From Catenuloplanes niger (lineage in GTDB: Bacteria > Actinomycetota > Actinomycetes > Mycobacteriales > Micromonosporaceae), in NCBI RefSeq assembly GCF_031458255.1, contig NZ_JAVDYC010000001.1, positions 8,790,501 through 8,854,500 on the forward strand: 64,000 nucleotides of DNA. The letters are read 5' to 3'. Made by a program: the position numbers and the translations under genes. Within the stretch, counting starts at the first letter, position 1. Every line of letters begins with the position of its first letter. Below, one piece after another: positions 9,501-17,173 of this stretch. The notes below the pieces were generated by a model. It was not told the origin of the DNA, searched no databases, and saw only the letters and a list, made by a program, of their open reading frames with translations.

Positions 9501-10575
9501 GCACCGCGGTCGGCGACAGGCCGCGCGCGGCGGCCTGCCCGCGCAGCCGTGCCCACCGCGGCGCGCTCAGTTCGCCGGCGTGCCGGGTGAAGCGGGGCAC
9601 GCCGCGGGTGGCCGCGTCCGCGGTCCACGGCAGCGCGGGGCCGGGCGGGAGCGTGCCGGCCCGGCCCGCCCAGTACGCGCGGTCGCGGTCGCGGCGGGCG
9701 GACTCGGCCGGGTCGTGCGCGCGTCCCTCCAGCAGCCGGGCGAACGTGGTGGCCGGCGGCGGCAGGCATAGCTGGGGGTCGGCGGTGAACCGGCCCCACT
9801 CCCGCATCACCCGCATCCAGCCGGCCATGTCCAGCGCGATGATGTCCATGCCGACGAACAGCCGGGTGCGTCCGTCGGGCAGCAGCGCGGCCCGGATGTC
9901 GAACAGAGGCCAGCGCTCCACCGGGTGTACGCGGTGGGAGAGATCCGCGCGCATGGCCGCCAGCCGCCGGTCCGGGTCCGGCGCGTCGCGTAGGTCGGTG
10001 ACCGGGATGCGGTACGCGGGGACCTCGGGCAGCACGCGCTGGCGCGCCTCGTCGTCGATGACCACGCGCAGCATCGGGTGCCGGGCCACGACGCGGTCCC
10101 AGCCCTCGCCGAGGCGTGCGAGGTCCGCATGCGGGTCGCCGCCGGGACGCCGGTCGTACTCGAAGTAGAAGTGGGTGGCCACGCCGCCGAGCGGGAACGA
10201 CGGGTCCCGCCCGACCAGGTAGGCGGTCTGGATCGCGGTCAGCGGGAACGGCTCGCCGTCCTCATTGGACGGCGCGTCGCCGGTGACGGCCGTGGCCGGC
10301 GCCTCCGGCCGCGGTGGCGCGGCGGTCATGGACGCGGCGACGGCGACGGCCACAGTGGCCGGTGTCGCCGCGTCCAGAAAGGCCGTCAGCGGCAGATCCA
10401 CCCCGAAATCCTCGAGCAGCCGGCGACGCAGCCGCACGGCCGCGAACGAGTCGAGTCCCAGCTCGGTGAGCCGCCGGCCGGGATCAACCGCGTCGGGGTC
10501 CAGATCGAGGATCTCCGCGAGACAGGCGAGCACCTCGGTCTCGTGATCGATCGGCGGTACGTACGACGCGGGCAT
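6583..10575 (-). CDS. Non-ribosomal peptide synthetase: carrier - heterocyclisation (Cy) - adenylation (Cys) - carrier
   Basis: A 1330-residue protein. Domains in order: an N-terminal carrier (residues about 8-85, attachment Ser in GLDSFAAV); a Cy domain (about 105-550; DIIALDMAG, LFDRPHDDPDALAVVGDFT and ISQTPQILIDH, the DxxxxDxxS motif ending in Gly rather than Ser); an A domain (about 575-1050; FTSGSTGRPKG, YRTGDLGRW and NGKVDYDRL); a Pro/Ala-rich linker with about 70 structured residues; and a C-terminal carrier (FFDLGATSL). Reading the substrate pocket gives D-L-Y-N-L-S-L-I-W-K, the published cysteine code of HMWP2 and pyochelin synthetases. The ATG at 10575 has a strong GGGAGGGA site. 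This is the likely counterpart of the first half of HMWP2 and the first gene of the left operon. Confidence 0.92.
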   Translation of the reverse strand: MPASYVPPIDHETEVLACLAEILDLDPDAVDPGRRLTELGLDSFAAVRLRRRLLEDFGVDLPLTAFLDAATPATVAVAVAASMTAAPPRPEAPATAVTGDAPSNEDGEPFPLTAIQTAYLVGRDPSFPLGGVATHFYFEYDRRPGGDPHADLARLGEGWDRVVARHPMLRVVIDDEARQRVLPEVPAYRIPVTDLRDAPDPDRRLAAMRADLSHRVHPVERWPLFDIRAALLPDGRTRLFVGMDIIALDMAGWMRVMREWGRFTADPQLCLPPPATTFARLLEGRAHDPAESARRDRDRAYWAGRAGTLPPGPALPWTADAATRGVPRFTRHAGELSAPRWARLRGQAAARGLSPTAVLLASLAAVLGRWGAAAPFCLNTTLFDRPHDDPDALAVVGDFTTTVLTEAAPLDVSGAEGFDRYAAALNRRFWSDLEHRSVSAVEILRGHGDLTPAYPVVFTSGVGLADESEPPTAWLGTEVFGISQTPQILIDHIVWEDGDRLRVAWDVVDGALPDGFAAGLRDAHLRLLHRLADEEHAWTDPALGWDPSFRPDEPLEVTPFGDCGPLIDGPGRAAADRHPGGVALVYRDDTVSHGALRHRAARTAAALAGLGLGPGDMVAVAAPKGAAQIAATLGVTASGAGYVPVEPNWPAARIASVCAQAGIRHALALDVPDGSWPDNVRVHALDADGVPAGLTAAASPAPARPDELAYAIFTSGSTGRPKGVAVEHRQARTTLDDLADRCPLTPDDRVLALSALSFDLSVYDVFGVLGAGGAMVLPDPGRQRDPGHWLDLMGRHRVTVWNTAPALLEMLVEYAEIDPEAAAEALASLRLVLLSGDWIPVTLPDRVRALAPKAELLSLGGATEASIWSICYPIGTVDPAWPSIPYGRALRGQSFHILDADGHPCPAGEPGELYIGGDGVARGYLGDPEQTAQRFSTHPVLRRRVYRTGDLGRWRYDGTIEFLGRVDRQVKIRGHRIELGEIESVLSRAPGVRQCVARAVPGPDGGARLVAYVAAGDGAAVTDESLAGRLRAHLPEYMVPSRFVRLAHLPVTANGKVDYDRLGNPFRDGVRPAPAPPTNAAPQGVNATPQDAEAAPQAGDAAAPDDRPTAGLIPGRPAAVPEEGLTALLVDAARAGLEVRISVGGGRLDPIAALRAATELAVAARTADGAYEVIPELDGGSLLGLRIAARPLPDVEPVTPARPGAEPVVTAAPRADAPDAATERAVRDVFGELLTVPIDVTTPFFDLGATSLTLVRAHRRLVARLDVPLVMVDLFAHPTVRDLARLIDARRTAAHPAPAAVAAVSTAPPAATGRAAGRRSARAAAARATR

Positions 10576-10623
10576 GCGTGTCCCTCCCAGAGCGGCCTCA
10601 GCGCCGGTATTAGAACATGAAAA

Positions 10624-10638
10624 TGACAATTATTTCCA
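10624..10638. promoter_or_regulatory. Zur-like box 1
   Basis: The 15-mer tgacaattatttcca agrees with TGAAAATGATTTTCA at 12 of 15 positions. It lies about 50 bases upstream of the NRPS start on the leftward strand. Confidence 0.62.
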
Positions 10639-10668
10639 GTATCGTGATTCACAATCGCCACCTGCTCC

Positions 10669-10683
10669 TGGAAACGATTGTCA
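10669..10683. promoter_or_regulatory. Zur-like box 2
   Basis: The 15-mer tggaaacgattgtca agrees with the Zur consensus at 12 of 15 positions. Read on the other strand it differs from box 1 at only a few central bases. It lies just upstream of the TATAAC for the rightward genes. Confidence 0.65.
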
Positions 10684-10734
10684 GTACTAGGTATAACCAT
10701 GGAGCCCCAACTCCGTGCAGCGCCGAGGAGTGCG

Positions 10735-13700
10735 ATGACACCGCCACCCACCGTCCGCATCGAACCGCCCGCCGGCGCCGAGCCACCGCCGCTGCTGGCG
10801 GTCACGGCCGTTGCCGGACGGTTCCCCGGTGCCCCCGGCGTCGACGACTTCTGGCCGCTGCTGCGCGACGGCCGCAGCGGCCTCACCCGGTTCACCGACA
10901 ATGAGCTGGCCGCGCGCGGCGTACCGGCGACGCTGCGCCGCCGCGCCGACTACGTGCCGGTCGGAGGGCTGATCGACGGCCAGGACCTCTTCGACCCGGT
11001 GCCGTTCGGCCTCACCGACGCCGAAGCCGCGCTGATGGATCCGCAGCACCGGCTGTTCCTCGAGACCGCCTGGGAGGCGCTGGAGCGCGCCGGGCACGGC
11101 GGCGGGGCCGGTATCGACTCCATCGGCGTCTTCGCCGGCGCCGCGCAGAGCGCCTACCTCGCCAGCAACCTCACCGGGCGTTGGGACCCCACCGGCGGCC
11201 GAGATCCGATCGGCAGCCTGGAGACCACCATCGCCACCCAGGCGGACTACCTGCCGCTGCAGACCGCCTACCGGCTCAACCTCACCGGCCCGGCGATGAA
11301 CATCACCACCACCTGCTCCACCTCGCTGGTCGCGGTGCACGTGGCCGCCCAGGCGCTGCTGGCCGGCGAGTGCGACGCCGCCGTCGCGGGCGGAGTGTCG
11401 CTGATCGTGCCGCAGGGCCACGGCTACCGGTACGTCCCGGACGGCATCTTCGCGATCGACGGCACGGTCCGGCCGTTCTCCGCCCGCGGCACCGGTGTCG
11501 TCTACTCCCAGGGGGTGGGCGCGGTCGTGCTGCGCCGCCTGGACGAGGCGCTCGCCGACGGAGACCCGGTCCTCGCGGTGCTGCACGGCAGCGCGATCGG
11601 CAACGACGGCGCCGACAAGGTCGGCTTCACCGCGCCGTCGCTGCGCGGACAGGCCCGGGTGATCGCCGAGGCGCTGGCCGTGGCCGGGCTCACCCCGTCC
11701 GACGTCGGCTACGTCGAGGCGCACGGCACCGGCACCCGGCTCGGTGACCCGATCGAGATCGCGGCGCTGCGGACCGCGTTCGGGCACGCGGACGGCGGCA
11801 CGGAGGCCTGGTGCGGGCTCGGCTCGGTCAAGAGCAACATCGGCCACGCGAACTCGGCCGCCGGCATCGCCTCGTTCATCAAGACCGTGCTGGCGATCCA
11901 GCACCGGACCCTGCCCGCCTCGCTCCACGCGGAGCCGATCAACGAGCAGCTCGGCCTGCACGGCTCGCCGTTCTCGGTCGTCACCCGCACCCGGGCCTGG
12001 GACACCGCGCCGTACGCGGGCGTCAGTTCGTTCGGCATCGGCGGCACCAACGCGCACGTGCTGCTCGGCCCCGCCCCCGACCGCCCGGCGTCCCCGCCCG
12101 ACGAGCGGCCGCAGATCCTGGTCTTCTCCGCCCACGACCGCGCCGCGCTGGACGCCACGGTCACGGACACCCCGGGGGGCGACCTGCCGGACACCGCGCA
12201 CACGCTGCAGCGCGGCCGCACCCACTTCCCGCACCGCCGCGCGGTGGTCACCGGACCGGAGACGCCGACCCGGCACACCCCACCGGCGCGGGCGGACGGC
12301 GTACCGCGGGTGGTCTTCCTGTTTCCCGGCGGCGGCAGCCAGTACCCGGGAATGGCCACCGGCCTCTACGCGGCCGAGCCGGTGTTCGCCGCGGCCGTCG
12401 ACGAGTTCGCCGCCCTGTTCCGCGAGCGGCTCGGCACGGACGTGCGCACGCTGATCACCGGCGGCGACGACGCCATGGCGTACTCCGCCGCGACCGGGCT
12501 GCCCGCGCTGTTCACCGTCTCGGTCGCGACCGCGCGGCTGCTCGGCTCCTGGGGCATCGTGCCGGACGCCCTGCTGGGGCACAGCCTTGGCGAGTACGCG
12601 GCCGCGGTCGTCTCCGGCGCGCTCACCGCACCGGACGCGGCCACCCTCGTCGCCGTGCGCTCACAGGCGCTGGCCGGTGCCGCCGGCGGTGGCGCGATGC
12701 TCTCCGTCCCGCTGCCGGAGCCCGAGATCGTCGCGCTGCTCGACGCCCACCCCGGCGCCGACCTGGCGGCCGTGAACGCGCCCGACTCCGGCGTCGTCTC
12801 CGGCCCGGCCGAGATCATCGACGCGCTCGCCGGCGTGCTTGCCGCCCGTGGCCTGTCACCGTCCCGGCTGCCGCTGAACTCGGCGGCCCACTCCCGCCTG
12901 ATCGACCCGGAGCTGCCCCGCATGCGCCGGGCCGCCCGATCCGTGCGCGCTGGCCGTCCCGCCGTGCCGACCATCAGCTCGCTCACCGGCGGCATGGTCG
13001 GCGACGACTTCGCCGACCCCGAGCACTGGGTACGCCAGCTGCGCGCGCCGGTGCGGTTCTCCGCCGCGCTCCGGACGGCGCTGGCCGAGTCGACACCCAC
13101 CGTGCTGGTCCAGGCCGGGCCCGGCGCCGCCCTGGTCGCGGCCGCCCGAGGGCACCGCATCGCCCACCTGGCCGCGACGGTGACCACGTTCACCCGCGAC
13201 GACGTATCCGACCTGGCCGCGGCGCGGCTCGCCGCCGGGGAGCTGTGGACGCACGGCGTACCGGTGGACTTCTCCGCCACGCATCGGCCCGGCCGACGCC
13301 GGGTGCTCGCCCCCGGCTACGCCTTCCAGCGCCGTCGCCTGTGGATCCAGCCGGCCGAGCGCGCGCCACAGCCGGACGCGGCCGCCGCCGAGCTGCTCCA
13401 GGTCGCCCGCTGGACGCAGGAGCCCACGCCGGCCCCGGTCACCGCCCTCGGCGGGCGCTGGCTCATCCTCGGCGACACCGCCGGCGCCGCGACGGTCGCG
13501 GCCGCGTTGCGCGGGCACGGCGCGGAGGCCGGCGGCACCGACGAGGTGTCCGCGCCCGTCGACGGCGTGGTGCTGGTCGCCCCGGCCGGAGGCGACCCCG
13601 ACCGCGCCGCGGAGCTGATCCTCGGCCACGGCGCCGCTGCGGCCACGGTCGCCGCGCTGGACCCGCCGCCCCCGATCCTCTTGCAGGTCACCGAGCGGGC

Positions 13701-16700
13701 CTGTCGGGTGGAGAGCGCCGACCGTCCCGCGCCCGCGGCCACCGCCGCCCGCGCGCTGCCCCGCGTCATCGCCCAGGAACAGCCCGGCCTGTCCTGGCGC
13801 ACGCTGGACGTGCCGGACCTGCCGGCCGCCGGTCCCGCCATCGTGGCCGAGCTCGCCGACCTGCGCACCGGCCCGTCGCTGACCGAGGTCGCCGTGCGCG
13901 GCGGGCTGCGCTGGTCCAGCCGGATGGCCCCGTGGCCGGCCCCGACGGACGCCCCGGCCGTCCGGCCCGGTGCCACCGCGCTGATCATCGGTGGTCTCGG
14001 CGACGTCGGCCTGACCGTGGCCGCGCACCTGGCCGCGAAGGGCATGCGCATCGTGGTGACCTCCCGCTCGGGCGCCCGCACCGACGGCGTGGACGAGCTG
14101 CGCCGCCGCGGGCACGACGTCTCCGTCCGGGTGCTCGACGCCGGGGACGCCGCAGCCACCGCCGCGCTGCTCGCCGACCTGAGCGCCGGATCAGCGCTGG
14201 ACGTGGTGGTGCACGCCGCCGGTGTGGTCGCCTCCGGTGACCTGCCGCCGATGCGGCGGATCGAGGCCGCGCACGTCGACGGGCACCTGCACGCCAAGGC
14301 GCGGGGCGCGCTGTCGCTGCACGCCGCCATCGCCGCGCTCGCCGACGAGGACCGCCCGCGCCGGGTGATCCTGATGTCCTCGGCCGGCACGCTGGTCGGC
14401 GGCATCGGCACCGGGCCCTACTCGGCTGGCAACGGCTTCCTCAACGGCCTCGCGGAACGACTGCCGGCCGACGGCACCCGCTGGGTCAGCGTGGTCTGGG
14501 ACGCCTGGAAGGTCGGCCCGCTCGGGACCGAACGCGAGGTCAACCTCGACTACGCGCTCGACGCCGCCACCGGCATGCGGGCGCTGGACGCGATCCTCGC
14601 CGCCTGCGACGCTGGGGTCGCGCCACCGGTCGTCGCGGTGTCCACCACCGACCTGCGCGCCCGGATGGCCGTCGCCGACCGCCCGGCGCCGCGCCGGGAG
14701 GCCCGCCTGGAGCACTCGCTGACCGGCGTGGCGGCGGAGGTGGCCGAGGCCTGGTCCGAGCTGTTCGGCACGCCGGTCGGGGAGAGCGACGCGGACTTCT
14801 TCGCGCTCGGCGGCCACTCGCTGCTGGCCACCCGCATGCTGGTTGGCCTGGCCGAACGGTACCGGATCCGGCTCAGCCTGCGTGATCTGCTGGCCCGGCC
14901 CACCGTGGCCGGCCTGGCGGAGACGATCGCCGCCGCCGCCCGGGCGCCCGAGGACCCGGTCCCGCAGCTCACCGGCGGGGTGGCCGAGGACGGCACGTTC
15001 GGCATGACCCGGGTGCAGCACGCGTACTGGATGGGCCGCTCCGGCGGCTACCGCTTCGGCGACACCGCCTGCCACTTCGCGCTGGAGTACGACTGCGAGC
15101 AGCTGGACCTCGACCGGTACGAGCACGCCTGGAACCGGGTGATCGCCCGGCACCCGATGCTGCGCGCCATCACCACCGGCCAGGGCCGGATGAAGCAGCT
15201 CGACCACGTGCCACACTACCGCATCCGCGCGACCGACCTGACCACCGCCGACCCCGGCCGGCGGGAGGAGCGGCTGGCCAAGCTGCGCGAGCAGGTGTTC
15301 CGCAAGCCCGGCCCGTCCGACCGGTGGCCGCTGGTCCAGGTGCGCGCCGCCCGGCTGCCCGGCGGCCGGGTCCGGCTGTTCCTCGGCGTCGACGTGCTCG
15401 TCTGCGACGCCGGCAGCTATTGGATCATCAACCGCGACTTGCGGCACTTCTACGAGCACCCGGACGACGAGCTGCCGGCCGTGCCGGTCACCTTCGCCGG
15501 CTGCGTCGCCGCGATGGACGCGCGGCGCGGCACCGACGAGTGGGAACGGGCCGCCGGCTACTGGCGGGAGCGGCTGGAATCGCTGCCGGACGCGCCCGCG
15601 CTGCCGGTCTCCACGGTGGAGGAGGGCGCCCGGTTCGTCCGGCATGCGGCCCGGCTCGACGCGGAGCGGTGGGCGGCGTTCAAGCGGCACGCGGCCGCCA
15701 ACGGCGTCACACCGACCGCGGCGCTGCTCACCGCGTACGGCGAGCTGCTGGCCGGCTGGGGCGGCGACGACCGCTTCGCCGTGATGCTGACGCTGTTCGA
15801 CCGTCCCGGCCTGCACCCGGCCGTCGGCGACGTGGTCGGCGACTTCACCTCGCTGGTGCTGCACGAGGTCGACCGCCGTACGCCCGGCACGTTCGGCGCG
15901 CACGCCCAACGCGCCCAGCGCACGCTCTTCACCGACCTGGACCACCGGCTGTTCTCCGCGCTCGACGTGCTCGCCGAGAAGTCGGCCGGATCCGGGACGG
16001 TCGCCTCCGTCCCGGTCGTGTTCACCAGCGCGCTCGGCCTGGACGACGTGATCGGCGGCGAGCACGACCTGGAGTGGGCGGGCCGGCAGATCGGCGCGCT
16101 CAGTCAGACGCCGCAGGTGGTGCTGGACCACCAGGTCATCGAGCGCGACGGCGAGCTGCTGGTGCAGTGGGACACGCTGGAGCCGGTGCTGGACCCGTCC
16201 GACGTGGACCGCGCGTTCGACCGCTACCTGGACCGGCTGCGCGAGCTCGCCGATCCGGAGTCCTGGCGGCGCCGGCCGGTTGCGGCCGAGGACGTCGCCG
16301 TCACGCTGCGAGCCGCGGACACGGCGGGGCAGACGCTGTTTCTCATCCACCCGTCGGGCGGCGACGTGACCTGCTACACCGAGCTGGCACTGCAGCTCGA
16401 CGAGCGCGTCACGGTGGTGGGCCTGACCGATCCAGGTTTCGCCGGCGCGGACGTCCCCGCCGAGCTGCCCCGGCTGGCCCGGCTCTACGCGGACGTGATC
16501 CGTACGGTCCGGCCGCACGGGCCGTACCTGCTCGGCGGCTGGTCGATGGGGGGCAGCCTCGGTCAGGATGTCGCCCGGACGCTGCACGCACAGGGCGAAC
16601 ACGTCGCGCTGCTGCTCATGCTCGACTCCAACGACCCCGGGTACATCACGGCGATGCCCGGCGACGCCGACGAGGCCGAGGGCCAGGTGCTCGTCCGGCA

Positions 16701-17160
16701 CCTCGGCGCGCTGGAGGCGTACCTCGGTGTCGACCTCGGCGTGGGCACACCCGGCGCACGGGCGGAGTTGCTCGCCGAGCCGACCGCACGCCGCTGGGAG
16801 CGGGCCACCGAACGGCTGCGCGCCCACCGGCTGCTCGGTGCCCGGGAGGATTTGCGCGCCCGGCTGGCGGTCTTCGACCGGCACCTGCGCGGCCTGGCCG
16901 GGCACCGTCCCGCGCCGCACACCGACGACCGCACGCACACCGTGCTGATCCGCGCCGACCGGACGGCCACCCGCAACTCCGGCATCGGCATGGGCGTCGA
17001 CGACACCCCCGCCGGGCTGCCGGACCTCGGCTGGTCCGCGCACCTGGCCACGCCACCGGAGGTGACCGGCGTCGACGCCGACCACTACTCGCTGATGCGC
17101 CGGCCGGCGATCGACACGGTCGCGAAGCTGATCAACGCCGCGCTCGACCGGCACCTGTGA
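10735..17160 (+). CDS. Hybrid PKS-NRPS: KS-AT-KR-ACP-Cy-thioesterase, yersiniabactin HMWP1-like
   Basis: About 2141 residues. Domains in order: KS (active Cys in TTCSTSLVAV, His in VEAHGTGTRLGD and KSNIGHANS); AT (GHSLGEYAAA, with SAAHS at the specificity loop, probably malonyl); KR (GGLGDVG, then SSAG...YSAGN); ACP (ALGGHSLLATRM); Cy with the canonical DVLVCDAGS; and a terminal TE (GWSMGG, late GVDADHYSLM). Yersiniabactin HMWP1 is KS-AT-MT-KR-ACP-Cy-MT-PCP-TE. Here both methyltransferases and the last PCP are missing, and Cy runs straight into TE. The ATG at 10735 is preferred because gaggag precedes it by four bases; in-frame ATG 10699 sits on the presumed -10. The methyltransferase gene follows after 13 bases. 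Confidence 0.92.
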   Translation: MTPPPTVRIEPPAGAEPPPLLAVTAVAGRFPGAPGVDDFWPLLRDGRSGLTRFTDNELAARGVPATLRRRADYVPVGGLIDGQDLFDPVPFGLTDAEAALMDPQHRLFLETAWEALERAGHGGGAGIDSIGVFAGAAQSAYLASNLTGRWDPTGGRDPIGSLETTIATQADYLPLQTAYRLNLTGPAMNITTTCSTSLVAVHVAAQALLAGECDAAVAGGVSLIVPQGHGYRYVPDGIFAIDGTVRPFSARGTGVVYSQGVGAVVLRRLDEALADGDPVLAVLHGSAIGNDGADKVGFTAPSLRGQARVIAEALAVAGLTPSDVGYVEAHGTGTRLGDPIEIAALRTAFGHADGGTEAWCGLGSVKSNIGHANSAAGIASFIKTVLAIQHRTLPASLHAEPINEQLGLHGSPFSVVTRTRAWDTAPYAGVSSFGIGGTNAHVLLGPAPDRPASPPDERPQILVFSAHDRAALDATVTDTPGGDLPDTAHTLQRGRTHFPHRRAVVTGPETPTRHTPPARADGVPRVVFLFPGGGSQYPGMATGLYAAEPVFAAAVDEFAALFRERLGTDVRTLITGGDDAMAYSAATGLPALFTVSVATARLLGSWGIVPDALLGHSLGEYAAAVVSGALTAPDAATLVAVRSQALAGAAGGGAMLSVPLPEPEIVALLDAHPGADLAAVNAPDSGVVSGPAEIIDALAGVLAARGLSPSRLPLNSAAHSRLIDPELPRMRRAARSVRAGRPAVPTISSLTGGMVGDDFADPEHWVRQLRAPVRFSAALRTALAESTPTVLVQAGPGAALVAAARGHRIAHLAATVTTFTRDDVSDLAAARLAAGELWTHGVPVDFSATHRPGRRRVLAPGYAFQRRRLWIQPAERAPQPDAAAAELLQVARWTQEPTPAPVTALGGRWLILGDTAGAATVAAALRGHGAEAGGTDEVSAPVDGVVLVAPAGGDPDRAAELILGHGAAAATVAALDPPPPILLQVTERACRVESADRPAPAATAARALPRVIAQEQPGLSWRTLDVPDLPAAGPAIVAELADLRTGPSLTEVAVRGGLRWSSRMAPWPAPTDAPAVRPGATALIIGGLGDVGLTVAAHLAAKGMRIVVTSRSGARTDGVDELRRRGHDVSVRVLDAGDAAATAALLADLSAGSALDVVVHAAGVVASGDLPPMRRIEAAHVDGHLHAKARGALSLHAAIAALADEDRPRRVILMSSAGTLVGGIGTGPYSAGNGFLNGLAERLPADGTRWVSVVWDAWKVGPLGTEREVNLDYALDAATGMRALDAILAACDAGVAPPVVAVSTTDLRARMAVADRPAPRREARLEHSLTGVAAEVAEAWSELFGTPVGESDADFFALGGHSLLATRMLVGLAERYRIRLSLRDLLARPTVAGLAETIAAAARAPEDPVPQLTGGVAEDGTFGMTRVQHAYWMGRSGGYRFGDTACHFALEYDCEQLDLDRYEHAWNRVIARHPMLRAITTGQGRMKQLDHVPHYRIRATDLTTADPGRREERLAKLREQVFRKPGPSDRWPLVQVRAARLPGGRVRLFLGVDVLVCDAGSYWIINRDLRHFYEHPDDELPAVPVTFAGCVAAMDARRGTDEWERAAGYWRERLESLPDAPALPVSTVEEGARFVRHAARLDAERWAAFKRHAAANGVTPTAALLTAYGELLAGWGGDDRFAVMLTLFDRPGLHPAVGDVVGDFTSLVLHEVDRRTPGTFGAHAQRAQRTLFTDLDHRLFSALDVLAEKSAGSGTVASVPVVFTSALGLDDVIGGEHDLEWAGRQIGALSQTPQVVLDHQVIERDGELLVQWDTLEPVLDPSDVDRAFDRYLDRLRELADPESWRRRPVAAEDVAVTLRAADTAGQTLFLIHPSGGDVTCYTELALQLDERVTVVGLTDPGFAGADVPAELPRLARLYADVIRTVRPHGPYLLGGWSMGGSLGQDVARTLHAQGEHVALLLMLDSNDPGYITAMPGDADEAEGQVLVRHLGALEAYLGVDLGVGTPGARAELLAEPTARRWERATERLRAHRLLGAREDLRARLAVFDRHLRGLAGHRPAPHTDDRTHTVLIRADRTATRNSGIGMGVDDTPAGLPDLGWSAHLATPPEVTGVDADHYSLMRRPAIDTVAKLINAALDRHL

Positions 17161-17173
17161 GACGGAATCGGAG

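Larger units (their letters stand above)
10576..10734. promoter_or_regulatory. Divergent promoter region between the NRPS and PKS-NRPS genes, with two Zur-like boxes
   Basis: This AT-rich stretch separates the two divergent core operons. It holds two 15-mers that are close reverse complements of each other: tgacaattatttcca (10624-10638) and tggaaacgattgtca (10669-10683). Each matches the Zur consensus at 12 of 15 positions. A TATAAC at 10692-10697 could be the -10 of the rightward promoter, so the second box would overlap the promoter core and could repress it when zinc is bound. The first box faces the leftward promoter. This is the strongest regulatory signal in the cluster. Confidence 0.65.

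Noticed and set aside
36-10683. Reading the AT-rich boxes as Fur or DtxR/IdeR iron boxes
   Set aside because: The 15-mers fit the TGAAAATGATTTTCA Zur pattern better than the DtxR TTAGGTTAGGCTAACCTAA pattern; a matrix comparison is still needed.
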